A DNA stretch of 64,000 bases from Brachionus rotundiformis (Eukaryota > Rotifera > Eurotatoria > Ploima > Brachionidae): assembly GCA_016802295.1 (NCBI GenBank), contig JAESIW010000137.1, forward strand, positions 5,210,146 through 5,274,145, read 5' to 3'. The stretch's first letter is position 1, and every line of letters starts with the position of its first letter. Below the pieces are notes generated by a model. It searched no databases and was not told the origin of the DNA. It saw nothing but the letters and a program-made list of their open reading frames with translations. Made by a program: the position numbers and the translations under genes. Shown one piece after another: positions 1 to 10,308 of the stretch.

Positions 1-1293
1 GAAAACTTATTAAAATCACAGTCAAACGAGCATTCATTAAAGAGCAAATACATGGATTATAGACGGGAAAAAACCATACATTCACTTAGCCGTTCCACTG
101 AAAAAATAAAGAACCATGATAGAAGAGTAACTTTTAACCATTTTCATTATAGAGAAGGCCAGTCTTTGCCAAAGCAAAAGAATAGTGTTTTTACGCAAAA
201 TTTTAACTACAATTCGCCTTCCATTATGATCAAACCTATGTCGGCAATTGTGGACCCAAAAGGTAGCATTAATAAAGAAACATTTCGTTCATCGTCAACA
301 AACATGGTTCGAATGAATAAAGCAATTAAACATTTTGCTAATAAACAGAATAAATTAAATGATAATTTAAATAATCCTATTGAAATTGTGTCTAGTCACA
401 ATATAATGGAAGATAATACAGTTGAGAAGCATTCCTCTACTAGTCATAACTTGTTAGAAGAAATAAATTGTTGCCATAATATAAAGACCAGATTACCAGA
501 AGTCTTAATTTTTTACAATTTTAGAATCGTGTTCTAATATTTTATTTTTAATTATTCAGATATGGAATGAGATTTATCAATTTAGGAATGCAAACTCATG
601 TTTCATAAATCTAATTGAATTGAAGCCTGGACAAATTTTTGTAATTATCTAATTAGCCCTAAATTTAAATGAAATAAGTAGATTTTAGTGAATTTGGATT
701 AAATATTAATTTAAAATATCAATCAAAAACAATAAAAATAAAATATACAAAACAATTTTTCTAATTGAAGATATAAATGATGTTTTTTTTTAATTTAATT
801 AAATCGTGTTATAAATTAAAGAATTTAAAATTCATTATAAAGTAATAAGTTTAAAATTAATTTAAGGGCTTGAGTGATTTTTTGTTCAATGAGAAACGTC
901 AACAAGAAAATTTTGATATGGGTAAATCGAATTATCTAGAAGAAAATGAACAAGTCAATGAACATGAACTAACTGAATCGAATAAATATCATTTAATTGT
1001 AGACTCAAAATATGCCGAATGTTATATAATAGATAAAGAAAGTTATTTAAAGTTTATGCTTTCTTTTACAACTGATAAAACAATCATAAACAAGTATTTA
1101 GATCAAATGGTAATTTTGAGAGAAATAAAAATATTATACTTAATTTGTTTGATTTTAGAGAAACACTTGTATAAAATTACCATCAGTTAAAACCATAAAT
1201 GAAGATTTCTTTCAAGATTTGACTTGGAAATTGTACAAAAAACGAGCGTATGACGAACTTGTTAATTTAAATTTAAGAAAAAGTTGTAGATAA
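1..1293 (+). CDS. 3' end of a gene cut by the window edge; tail resembles CNBD-type proteins
   Basis: Three exons join in phase: 1-501 (open to the left edge), 867-1109 and 1159-1293, ending in TAA. The introns have GT...AG ends (365 bp and 49 bp), and both junctions fall between codons. The first exon is low-complexity, rich in Asn, Ser and Lys, with no recognised domain. The last two exons encode an AECYIIDKESYLKF stretch followed by an acidic, aromatic tail with LTWKLYKKRAYDELV. From memory this order resembles the C-terminus of cyclic-nucleotide-binding-domain-containing proteins (CNBD2-like), but the nucleotide-binding fold itself would lie outside the window. The stop is only 50 bp from the convergent gene at 1344. 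The splice model is fairly secure. The family call is weak and could be wrong. Confidence 0.5.
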
Positions 1294-1343
1294 AAATTTA
1301 TTATTTTAAATTTTATTAAATTTATTTATTTTTTATTTTTGAA

Positions 1344-1760
1344 TTAATTTGACTTTTGCTTATTTCTCGATTTGAACCAATATGATTCTTTTATAATATC
1401 TTCTGCCCAAGATGGTAAAGGTGCATTCCAATCACTTGGCGGTTCTTTCCTAATTTTCCAAACATCATTTTTTTCCACTGAAGCTTTCCTTTTATTAACA
1501 AGCTCCTGTTCATAGTTTTTCATTCGAATGAGTGAGTCTAGATTTTTACCTGGATCACGCTCGTATTTAAGACAATCTACGAATAAATTCTGATAAAAAT
1601 CACACTCATGTTCTGGCTTTTCTCCTCTGTAATACTGAAGAAATTTGCCTTTGAAGGTAGAACATTGCTTAAATTCATATTCATAATGGTCACATGGTAA
1701 CAAATTCAATTCCTGGAATGACTGAGAGCACTCTGGTCTTTCTTTTTTTGAGGCAAACAT
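1344..1760 (-). CDS. C22orf39: C22orf39/PANTS-like (UPF0545) twin CX9C protein
   Basis: Single-exon frame of 138 residues. Two CX9C motifs are visible: Cys-DHYEYEFKQ-Cys near residues 23-33 and Cys-DFYQNLFVD-Cys near 53-63. Between them lies a basic/aromatic segment (KGKFLQYYRGEKPEHE), and towards the end PPSDWNAPLPSW. This matches the order in the vertebrate C22orf39 (PANTS) family, where a helical hairpin with paired cysteines is followed by PPPDWHLPLP. Family knowledge: the vertebrate protein has been linked to synaptic regulation, and twin CX9C folds are common in small proteins of the mitochondrial intermembrane space. The role here is unknown. The first ATG at 1760 gives a length close to the family's. 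It converges with the gene ending at 1293. Confidence 0.8.
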   Translation of the reverse strand: MFASKKERPECSQSFQELNLLPCDHYEYEFKQCSTFKGKFLQYYRGEKPEHECDFYQNLFVDCLKYERDPGKNLDSLIRMKNYEQELVNKRKASVEKNDVWKIRKEPPSDWNAPLPSWAEDIIKESYWFKSRNKQKSN

Positions 1761-2490
1761 TTATAAAATTTCAAATTCCAGATTAGATATTTTTAAAATT
1801 CATAAAATATCATATTGACGGTAAATTAGTCTTTGATTTATTCATTGAATAAATATTATTATATCAAATAAGAAATTTAAATTAAATATGATTTATCAAG
1901 ATCTTTTTATTTAAATAAGCAAAATAGTTTTGGTTAAATACTTTAATAATTTGAAATAAATTACCTGATTTAAGTTATTTTTAGGGGTTTACAATACTTT
2001 TTTATTTATTCTTCAGTTATGACAATAAAATATGTGTATTGAAGATTTTTTGTTAAAAACCGATTTATGTATATTTAAATAATTTAAAATTAATCTATCA
2101 CTTAATTAATACAATTATTTTGCCTAAATGAAAAAAAAATTTTAATTTTTTAAGCATTAATGCATCAAATATTTGAAAGAGTATAAAATTTAATTTAAAT
2201 CAAAAATAAAAGCTTTTCTAAAAAAATCATTGAAAAGGAAAATAATATTTTAAAAAGTATTAATTTATTTCTAAAAACCTAATTAAAGAAGATAATGAAA
2301 GAAAAATAATTAGTTTAAAAAAATTTAGTATCATCTTCTTCTTGGATCAATCCTGAAAATTTAAAATTTTTCTCTAATCGTTTGATTCTTTATTAATTTT
2401 GTTTTTAAAAGCTTTGAAAGATTTTAAAAATTTTTCAAAAAAGATTAAAACAATTATTTGTATTTTTCTTGACAAAAATTTATTTTAATC
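1761..2490. other. intergenic stretch
   Basis: AT-rich sequence between the C22orf39-like gene and the 3' end of the first proline-rich gene. I see homopolymer A/T runs and no supported gene, RNA or repeat. It should hold the promoter of the former and the 3' UTR of the latter. Confidence 0.5.
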
Positions 2491-3459
2491 TCACAAATAG
2501 ACATCGTATACATATTCCCTTCTACCTGATCTGCTATTGTAGTGAGCTCGATGAGATGTGGAACCATAGACTACTTGTGGATCAAATGATCCTGTTGTAT
2601 AAGTAGTAGTTGGCATACAGTTTGGATAAGCAGTGTAACTTGTTTGATAGTCGCATGGAGGAATATTTACTGGTTGACAGCATTGTTGTTCAATTGGTTG
2701 GCAACATTGTTGCTCAATTTGTTTGCATAAAATTATCTTTGGTTTTGGTTGTTTAGCTTTGAGCCAACGTTCGATGATAATTTTTTGTGGTTTTTGTGGA
2801 TATTCAGGTAGTTTTTCGTAAATAACTTTTCGAGCTGGTGGTGGAAGTACTTTACCTGGAACAACAATAACTTTTCTCTGAGTAGGACATGGAGATGGTG
2901 GAGGAGCTTCGCGTATAATAATGGGCTCAGGACTCGGTACAGGAGACGGAGCAGTGCGAACTACTAGTGGTGGAGCTGGTGGTAATTGCTTATCAGGCTC
3001 TTGAATGACAAGAATTTCGGCAGGTTTTGGGGTCGGTGGTTTCAAATACTTGATGTGTACTTCTTGTTTGTATTTAATTTTTTCAGATGGCTTTTTCTTT
3101 ACCACAATGGGGCTTGGGTCCTCGTTTAGCCGGTATTCATCAATTGGAATCGGCCCTTGCCAGTTTTCAGCTTCTTCTTTGTTCAACCAATATCCCTTTT
3201 CATCATCGTTAATTATCACTTCTTCGGCGTCATTTACTTCAATTGGATTCTCAGCTTCAACAATTGCTTTCTCAATCTTGCTATCTGCATTATGAACAAC
3301 TTCTTGTACAGAATGCCTATTTGGTTTTCTGGTGTAAAGGCCACTGCTGGACCGTTCGGTTCTTTCTCGTCTAAGTGACGAGCTTCGATGCAATTTGTCA
3401 TTGTGTCTTGAAGAACTAGAACGACGAGTAACTGAAGTGCTTGCAGTTTTAGTCGACAT
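2491..3459 (-). CDS. proline-rich family member A (YRLNEDP/IERWL family), Cys-rich tail
   Basis: Single-exon protein of 322 residues. The N-terminus (about 1-45) is Ser/Arg-rich. A core from about 85 to 245 carries, in order, WLNKEEAENWQGPIP, YRLNEDPSPIVVKKKP, IKYLKPP, QLPPAPPLVVR, EPIIIREAPPPSP, VVPGKVLPPPARK and KIIIERWL. The tail repeats the motif IEQQCCQP and is rich in Gln, Cys, Tyr and Ser. The core aligns motif by motif with the two proteins at 6244 and 11341, so this is a diverged paralogue on the opposite strand. There is no signal peptide or membrane segment. I do not recognise a named family. The short Pro/Val-rich repeats recall membrane-skeleton proteins of the epiplasmin/alveolin type, a guess from composition only. 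The start ATG at 3459 opens the frame. Confidence 0.75.
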   Translation of the reverse strand: MSTKTASTSVTRRSSSSRHNDKLHRSSSLRRERTERSSSGLYTRKPNRHSVQEVVHNADSKIEKAIVEAENPIEVNDAEEVIINDDEKGYWLNKEEAENWQGPIPIDEYRLNEDPSPIVVKKKPSEKIKYKQEVHIKYLKPPTPKPAEILVIQEPDKQLPPAPPLVVRTAPSPVPSPEPIIIREAPPPSPCPTQRKVIVVPGKVLPPPARKVIYEKLPEYPQKPQKIIIERWLKAKQPKPKIILCKQIEQQCCQPIEQQCCQPVNIPPCDYQTSYTAYPNCMPTTTYTTGSFDPQVVYGSTSHRAHYNSRSGRREYVYDVYL

Positions 3460-4620
3460 TTTATATAATATCTAATTAAATAAATAATTTATTTTATCAA
3501 AATTTTTAAATAAAGCTTGAGTATTTATAGCTTATTGAGAAAGTCTTGTTGAAATCCTAAGCAAACACAAACAATAGATTCTAATTTTTAAATTTTTGTT
3601 TAAAAAATGAAAATATTCTCTCATATTGCCGAAGTTTTATGAAGCATAATTTGAATTTTTTTGGCGAATATGGTCCTTTTGATAATTGGTATTTTTACAG
3701 GTATGAGTAAAAATGAAAGCTAGAATATAAAGAAGATATAAATGATTTTGTTTGTGGCAAAACTAATTGAATTTCTCAAATTTTTCAGCTTAATTAGTGA
3801 TATTCAATGAAAAAACGTCATTCATTCTTGGTTCTAATTGAATTTTGTTTTACCATTTTTTCGCTTATATGCATAAACACACACACACACATTCTAAGAC
3901 ATTAAATACAATCATTCCTTTACTTAGCTCCTTGCTAAATAGAACCATGTTTGCTTTAAAGGCCGAAATAAAAAATTTAATATATTGATACTCAAGTTTA
4001 TATAAACAAAATTTTATGTTTAATAGCTTAAAATTTCCTCAAAAATTTTAAAACAAAAAATATCATCTTTCAAATGACAACAAGCACCCAACAATACACA
4101 CACATACAATGCTATTTATCTATTTGATTGAAAAAATGACAAAAATTTCAAATTAAAGTATATACTTGATTCCTTGTCCCCTTTTTATATATTTCAAGAT
4201 TTCAATTGTTGCTTTGTCTTAAATTTAACAAAACTTAATTATTGAAGTAATTAAACATATTGGTTTCCGAGACTAGGAGTAATACTTCCATTGGTGTGCA
4301 CTGATGGTAAAAATACTTAACAATGTAAAGCCTTTTTAAATTAACTTGCTCCTAATTAATACATTTTGCTCATATACCTGAGAAAAACTTGCATTTTTAT
4401 TAGTTTTTTACAATAAAAATTTTCAATTCTTCAATTTTAGAAAAGTTTTATTTACAGTTTATTCATTAAATATAAGTGATTAGTTAAATTAAAATAAAGC
4501 TTAATTGTTCGTGAAAAAATATCTTGATATTCGTGGCTAGACTCTTTTTTTAAATTTTTTTTCAATTGTATCTACATTCAAAATTCAATTTAAAAGAAAA
4601 ATTTTGATAAAGTTTTATTT
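3460..4620. other. intergenic stretch with (CA)n
   Basis: Promoter side of the proline-rich gene at 2491-3459 and 3' side of ribokinase. It contains an (AC)n run at about 3876-3890 and a shorter CA-rich run near 4094-4109. No gene or RNA seen. Confidence 0.5.
3874..3890. repeat. (AC)n microsatellite
   Basis: About eight AC units in otherwise AT-rich intergenic DNA. Confidence 0.85.
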
Positions 4621-5703
4621 TTAAAATTTCAATTTAAATTTCTCATTTATTTGATTAATGCTTGGATAACTTGCTTGAGTACCATGGGACTGAACAGTCA
4701 AACTGGCGTATTCACTTGCAAGCTCAATGGCCTGCTTAATTGAATCCATTTGATTCAAATAATGGACAAAGGCACCTACAAAAGCATCACCAGCACCCTT
4801 AAATAAAAAGAAATAATTTTTTTGGAATTAATTTCCCGTTTTTTTACTGAAGTATCAACAACTTGAACTTTTTGACATTCAACATGAAAAAAAGATCTAT
4901 CAATGGCATCCATAAAAAAAACTCCTTTTTCTCCCAAAGTTACAATTATTCCACGCTTTATATTTAAATTTTCCAATAGAGATAAAATTGCTTTTTTGGC
5001 ATCTTCATTAGATATAATATCTATTTTGCTGAGCTGTGCGGCTTCAACTTCATTCAAAATAAGATAATCAGTAGTTATAAAAAGTTTTTCATTTAATTTA
5101 TCTATAGATGCAGGAGCAAAATTAAGTACTGTAGTAACATTGTATTTTTTAGCAATTTCAAAAGATTTTATCGCTGTTTCAATTGGAATTTCAAGATTAG
5201 TTACCAAAATTTTTGATGTCTTAATAGAATCTTCACAGCTTTCTATATCCTCAGGTGATAGTAGCAAATTGGCACCAAGTATTACTATAATAGAGTTATC
5301 ACCGTTTTTATCCACACAAATTGGAGCTACACCAGTTGCTGCTTTATTAGTGATAAAAACTTTTTCAGTGTTGATGTTATTTTTTTGGAAATTTTCTAAA
5401 TAATTTTTGCCAAAAATATCGTCTCCAAGCTTTGATTAAATTATTTAAATTAGTTTTTATGGTTATTAAAATACTTTGCTAATCACTGAACAATTGGAAC
5501 CTAAACGTGAACAAGCTATGGCTTTATTGGCACCTTTACCACCGAAACCAATTTTGAATTCTTTTCCCATTAGTGTTTCTCCGATAATGGGCATTTTGTC
5601 AACATAACTTCAAATAAAAAAAATTTAAAACTTGACTAATAATAGAAAACAAAAACCTTATAAGGTCTACATTACAACTTGCAACAAAAATTATGTCCGG
5701 CAT
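4621..5703 (-). CDS. RBKS: ribokinase (PfkB family)
   Basis: Phosphorylates D-ribose to ribose-5-phosphate with ATP in the cytosol, feeding the pentose phosphate pathway. Four exons on the minus strand: 5703-5657, 5607-5475, 5429-4848 and 4797-4621, joined by GT...AG introns of about 45-50 bp; the spliced frame is 312 residues, close to animal ribokinases. The N-terminal substrate signature GFGGKGANKA is at residues 36-45. The C-terminal PfkB signature DTSGAGDAF is at 252-260, with the expected catalytic Asp at 258, and the last intron falls between its Ser and Gly. Other family landmarks are NFAPA and ILNEVEA. It is head-to-head with the proline-rich gene at 6244. Function is confident from both signatures. 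Confidence 0.95.
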
Positions 5704-6243
5704 TTTAATAAAAATAATTTAGTAATCATCAATTTTTAAATGTTAAAATTATTAAATTATAATTAATTAAGATCACATGATTAACGAAATTAATGCTATC
5801 ATCACCAAAATGACTTAAAAACTAAGAAAAATTTAAAAAAAGTAATTAGAAACGATAAAGATAATTAGAGCTTCTTTTTCTACATATGAAAAAAAACGAT
5901 TCAAAATTGAAAAATATTAAAGATATCAGCAAAATATGATAAAATTAAGAAGAGAAACAAATTAAAATTCTTTATTAAAATAATCAATTATCAAAAAATG
6001 AAATCAACATAGAAAGTATTTCAAAACAAATTCAAAAATAAAAACAAAACTGATTAAAATACTAAAAGAAAAATACAAAAAAAAACAAATATAAAAATTC
6101 ATTGATAAAACTACAAAGAAAATTAAATTGAAATGATCTATTTCTAATGTCTTACAATTAAAAAGGGTGCCTAAATTCTCAATTAATAATTGAAAAACAT
6201 ATAGAAATAACTAAATAAGAAACGTCTTATCAAACCCTTAAAT
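5704..6243. other. divergent intergenic region, strongly A-rich on the + strand
   Basis: Shared upstream region of ribokinase (-) and the proline-rich gene at 6244 (+). From about 5810 to 6200 the + strand is dominated by A with few T runs, unlike most gaps here. It could be a long 5' UTR or promoter of the rightward gene. No further feature seen. Confidence 0.4.
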
Positions 6244-7361
6244 ATGGTACATTGCCATGAACCAGCGAATAACTCTTGTACAAGAAATTCAAGAGGACGT
6301 GCAAGAGAAGAACACAATTTAAAAAATAGTCGAAGGTCAATAAGCTTGATTAACTATTTGAAGGAAAACATACAAAGAGATAAATCATCTCAGCCGAGGA
6401 CAAATAATTTTTCACAATATCCGGATCGAAATCAAATGGCATTTAATTCAAATGTGAATAAGCACTATTGGCCTGGTATGACAGAGTTTGAGAAAAAAAT
6501 TCTCATGTCAAATAATCCAGTGGCCTCGAGAGAAAATGAGATAATAAGAGTAAATGATGTAACTGGAACATGGTTAAATCGGGAACAAGATTTTAATTGG
6601 AAAGGAGTCTTGCCATTGAATCAATATCGGCTAAATGAAGATCCGAATCCGATTGTGATCAAAAAGAAGCCTTTGGAAAAGACTCGACTCATTCAAGATA
6701 TAAACGTGAGATACTTGAAACCACCCTCAATTTCAAACGCTGGTGACATAATTATAAAACACGATGCACCAAAACAAATTCCTCCCGCTCCATCTTTAAT
6801 AATTAGACAAAACAGAGCACGAGATCCAACTCCTCCTCCGCTGGTTATTCGCGAAGAACCTCCAAAAACTCCTGTCTCTATTCCGCCCAAAGTAGTCACC
6901 ATTCCTGGAAGGGTCATGCCTCCTCCGCCTAGAAAATTAATCATTGAAAAAATGCCCCAAGCTCCTCAAAAACCACAATCTATTTTAATTGAACGATGGC
7001 TGCCGTACAACGACATACGACAGCGAGTTATTTACCAAAAACCGTCAATGCCAAAACATTTGACTCAAAAAACCAAGAATATGGTTATCGATTGGCAAAA
7101 GCCCGATGTTCAGGTTACTCAAGAGCTTAAATACTTGGGCATTGAAGAAGCAAATCCAAGCGAATACAGACAAAAGTATTCCAATCAATTGCGTTCTTCG
7201 AATCAATTGCCTGAATTTGTGCATAAAATTGAGCATCCTCATGGAGTTGTTCTCGCATCTCAACAACCTAAACCAAACATTTACCTTGAAGGCGATGTTG
7301 ACGCACTTCAGCTTATTGATTTAGAACAGGCTGGACTTTCTGATTTAAAAAACTTCTTTAA
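6240..7361 (+). repeat. 1.12-kb direct duplication, copy 1
   Basis: Matches 11712-12833 at a constant offset of 5,472 bp with no gaps. I count 11 substitutions, all between about 6459 and 6786; the flanks of this tract look identical. Both ends fall inside coding sequence, or at its start. Confidence 0.9.
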
Positions 7362-7617
7362 CAAAACAATTTTAAAAGATAAGTTTATAAATTCATTTCA
7401 TAAAATGTTAAAAGAGATATTCGATGTCTTTGACAGGGATAAGGATCAATTAATATCAAAATCTAATGCTAAAGATGCGCTTTTTCACTTAACAGATCAT
7501 TACGAGATTACTTTTGATGTTTTTGATGATTTTTTTGACTCATTTGACGTTCCTTCATTTTTAAATTTTTCTGATTTTCTCGATCTAGCTCATCAAATTT
7601 TTAATATACCAAATTAA
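6244..7617 (+). CDS. proline-rich family member B with C-terminal EF-hand-like segment
   Basis: Single-exon protein of 457 residues. The ATG at 6244 is used because the frame closes at a TAA at 6208 and this is the first Met. A basic N-terminus (1-95) is followed by the family core (about 96-270): WLNREQDFNWKG, YRLNEDPNPIVIKKKP, VRYLKPP, QIPPAPSLIIR, PPPLVIREEPP, TIPGRVMPPPPRK and ILIERWLPY. A second conserved block (about 280-375) holds DWQKPDVQV and LEGDVDALQLIDLEQAGL. The last 80 residues, absent from the near-identical copy at 11341, contain FDVFDRDKDQLISKSN. This resembles an EF-hand loop with D at positions 1, 3 and 5, but with Q instead of G at 6 and N instead of E at 12, so calcium binding is doubtful. 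No membrane or secretion signal. Function is not recognised; a structural role is only suggested by composition. Confidence 0.75.
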   Translation: MVHCHEPANNSCTRNSRGRAREEHNLKNSRRSISLINYLKENIQRDKSSQPRTNNFSQYPDRNQMAFNSNVNKHYWPGMTEFEKKILMSNNPVASRENEIIRVNDVTGTWLNREQDFNWKGVLPLNQYRLNEDPNPIVIKKKPLEKTRLIQDINVRYLKPPSISNAGDIIIKHDAPKQIPPAPSLIIRQNRARDPTPPPLVIREEPPKTPVSIPPKVVTIPGRVMPPPPRKLIIEKMPQAPQKPQSILIERWLPYNDIRQRVIYQKPSMPKHLTQKTKNMVIDWQKPDVQVTQELKYLGIEEANPSEYRQKYSNQLRSSNQLPEFVHKIEHPHGVVLASQQPKPNIYLEGDVDALQLIDLEQAGLSDLKNFFNKTILKDKFINSFHKMLKEIFDVFDRDKDQLISKSNAKDALFHLTDHYEITFDVFDDFFDSFDVPSFLNFSDFLDLAHQIFNIPN

Positions 7618-8706
7618 GTAAAAAAAATTTTTTTTCAAGTTATTTAATCAATTTTTGAAAAGATTAAATTAAAAATTGTATTTTTTTAAAATTTTGAATT
7701 CGTTTGTATTAATACAAACACACATAAAATTAGATCTGAAAAATTAATTTTTCTTTTCTAATAAGAAGCCTCTTCTTAATTTTAAATAAAAATAAACAAA
7801 AATTTATTTAGATTTTAATCAATCAATTTATTGTAATAATTTAAAAAAAAATTTATAAAAACATAAGTCAAACTCATTCTTTTTGATAAGGTTGAACAAA
7901 TTTCAAGTAAACATAATGAAGATGAAAAAATTACAAAATTAATAAATTTTATAAAAATACTTCGCAACATTTAAAAGAAAATCATTTTTAACAAATCGAT
8001 TGATTGTTTTCTACATAAATAGTTAAAATATTATCTTGATAAAAATTTTATATTCAATCGAAAAAATTTTTTAATTATTATTTTCTTATAAAAATTGAAA
8101 TAAAATACAATTTCAAAACTTTTATTCATCAGATATCACTAACAATCTCAAGAGTTGATGTGTCTTTATTGAAATGATACCAAAATGGTCCTACTTGTTA
8201 TTATATTTATTATTACATTCTTTATTAGTTTTTAAATCCATAAGACTAATTTTATCTCCAAGTAAACTCTGGTTGTTAAACCACTGAAATTTCAACAGTT
8301 CTTGGGACGGTAGTAAGTTAGTGGCCGCCATTCAGTTTCACTAATAGGCCTATATTTATTTTAAAATATCTTTTAAAATGTGTTAAAATCGTTTAAATTT
8401 AACAAAAGATTATATCATATACTAAATAAATAACCACATTAAAATAAATATAAATAATCTACAGAATAGATTATATTGATTAAGGGAATATTAAATAAGT
8501 ATTTTCAATCAGTTTATTGTTCTGATTTCTCAAGCCCAATAGCGACAAATGTGAAATGTGGTCCGAAAGCAGATGAATAAAAGAAATTGCTATTAAAAAG
8601 TTTGAGATTTTGGACCCAAATAAAGTAATTGGATCAGACAGTGTCCATGGATATGTGTTAGAAAGTTCATTTGTGGCTTTCTCGATTCCAATTGCAGTTA
8701 TTGATA
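7618..8706. other. intergenic stretch
   Basis: AT-rich DNA downstream of the second proline-rich gene. No supported gene. Part of the right end (8,560-8,700) may already belong to the LINE remnant that follows, but I cannot show protein similarity there. Confidence 0.4.
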
Positions 8707-9160
8707 GAAATTCGTATCAACCGGGATTAATCCCGAAAACTTACCACAAGCATTATTCCTTATTCTGATTGACTGTCTCATGAAGGAAACAAAGAGTATA
8801 CAGGGATTAAGAGCAAAGCTTTAAGACTTAGACTTTGCGGATGATATTGTGGTGATATCTAACAGACAAACAAATGTGCACATCCCCAAACTAACAGGAT
8901 TCGAAATAGATGGAGGCATAACAAAATTCATGTGGGAAAATCGGATGTTTAAGCTAATTTAAATATTTAAGAAGCACGATTAGTACAAACATATGATCAC
9001 ATAAAGATTTAAATAGCAGACTTGTAAAAGGGAAATATGCTTTTGTTAGGCTACGACTTCAATATTGGTCGTAGCTTAACAAAGAAGTAAATGCTGGGGA
9101 TTCAATGAACCTAAATGAAAAAGCTTAAATACCTTTTAAGCTGGAAGTCTAAGAGGAATT
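8707..9160 (+). mobile_element. decayed non-LTR retrotransposon, reverse-transcriptase part
   Basis: One frame beginning near 8718 reads TGINPENLPQALFLILIDC, the counterpart of the SGVRQGCLLSPLLF...ID block of LINE reverse transcriptases. About 30 codons later comes DLDFADDIVVIS, the YxDD-type catalytic motif, with a single TAA just before it. A second stop near 8958 and loss of frame show the copy is dead. It lies on the + strand, and its 3' part resumes at 9715 after an inserted element. Clade is not determined, though the fragments at 32.5 and 45 kb look related. Confidence 0.75.
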
Positions 9161-9208
9161 TTAGTAGGAGCGGGAGGGTGAAACCAAATAAAAAATAACT
9201 AATTTAAG

Positions 9209-9276
9209 TTTTAATCTGTTTATTTAAATAATAACCAGAATATTTATATAAAAATAAGAGAGGACATAAGAGACTG
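9209..9276. repeat. terminal direct repeat, left copy
   Basis: 68 bp, matching 9647-9714 except for one base (GGACAT here, GGGCAT there). Confidence 0.95.
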
Positions 9277-9646
9277 TTGGGGTGGTGTTTTTTGTGCTGG
9301 GAGTGGAGTAACTGCTACGTTGTCGCTCTCTCGAGCAACAGGTTGGAAGACCCATTGCTGGTCGTCAGAATTATGTTGTGTTTCTTTAACACGTTCATTA
9401 ACCACGCATGGTGGTGCGCCCGCCTCATCGCGACGAATACTGTCATCATACCATTTGGTCGACCGCCCGTTTTTGCCGGAACCTCTTTGAATCGTGCGAT
9501 GCCGCCTCTCTCGTCCCCGCCATTATTCATTATTATGTCTCTAATGTGGTGCTTGACCAAGCTGTCACACGAACGGTTTCACTTGTCCGTCTTGGTATCT
9601 TGTTTGTTTGTTCAAACGTTGATAGCTCTTTGCACTCTAACACTGT

Positions 9647-9714
9647 TTTTAATCTGTTTATTTAAATAATAACCAGAATATTTATATAAAAATAAGAGAG
9701 GGCATAAGAGACTG
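9647..9714. repeat. terminal direct repeat, right copy
   Basis: Partner of 9209-9276, same orientation, one mismatch. Confidence 0.95.
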
Positions 9715-9852
9715 GGGTGTGAAGGTTATTACAGGAATTCTTTCAAGGCCTGAAATAATGTCAAATGATGAACTTAATTAACAACAAATTCAGAACATAT
9801 AAAAGAATAACAAAAGGGTACAGTGGCTTGGACATGTATTTAGAATATTTAT
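9715..9852 (+). mobile_element. decayed LINE, C-terminal part of the ORF
   Basis: Conceptual reading, with stops and a frame change, gives VITGILSRPEIMSNDEL followed by RVQWLGHVFRIF. These match the usual end of LINE ORF2 (RI..I.WP..ISN.EL...; R..WLGHVLRM). It continues the remnant at 8707-9160, so the 9209-9714 element sits inside this LINE. Confidence 0.7.
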
Positions 9853-10308
9853 TACTACTATAAATGGTTAATTTAAAATTAATTCAAAAATTTTATATAT
9901 TTATTTTCTACTCTCACACGCTTTTTGTCCAATGAAAATGACTCAGCTGAATATATCTTTGACAATTTTAAAGAATTAAAATTTAATAACTTTTTTTTAA
10001 CACCTAGTTTTTGATTTAATGAGTTTTTTCTAGCAAGACTAACCAGTTCATTCAATGAGATGCTCCTTGGTTTGTTAATAGATAATCAGATTGCTAGTTT
10101 TGCTTTATATTCTAGAATATTTTGCTCTGTTTTTTAAATGACCGGATATGTAAATGGAATACTTGATTATTTGATTTTAACCAAAAACTTTTTGGTTTAA
10201 TCAAAATCAATAAAATTAATAAAATCTTAATTTATCAGGAAAAAAGTAAAAACTTGTTTTGTAAATGCAATATGATGTAACATACTGCATTTTAAGAACT
10301 TTTTTTAA

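Larger units (their letters stand above)
9209..9714. mobile_element. 506-bp element with 68-bp terminal direct repeats
   Basis: The 68-bp segments at 9209-9276 and 9647-9714 are direct repeats with one mismatch. They enclose about 370 bp that is clearly richer in GC and CpG than everything around it. Read on the minus strand, each repeat contains a TATA-like TATATAAATA and an AATAAA, as expected of a promoter and poly(A) signal in a terminal repeat. A minus-strand frame (about 9526-9244) of some 93 codons runs through the interior into the left repeat. The element splits the LINE whose two halves flank it. It could be a TRIM/SMART-like remnant of an LTR or Penelope-like element; the ends do not show clear TG...CA. 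Confidence 0.6.

Noticed and set aside
870..1190. Independent small gene starting at 870
   Set aside because: The frame has no ATG at its start and is preceded by a clean acceptor at 865-866; it fits as an internal exon of the gene at 1-1293.
3005..3378. Open frames on the + strand opposite the first proline-rich gene
   Set aside because: They mirror the codon structure of the minus-strand gene and have no motifs of their own.
6693..7266. Minus-strand frames within the proline-rich duplicate, repeated at 12165-12738
   Set aside because: Preserved in both copies only because the DNA is duplicated; Gly/Ile-rich shadow of the proline codons.
9277..9669. 130-codon + strand frame in the GC-rich element
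   Set aside because: Runs into the terminal repeat, lacks motifs, and the minus-strand reading fits the promoter and poly(A) signals in the repeats better. Not called as a gene.
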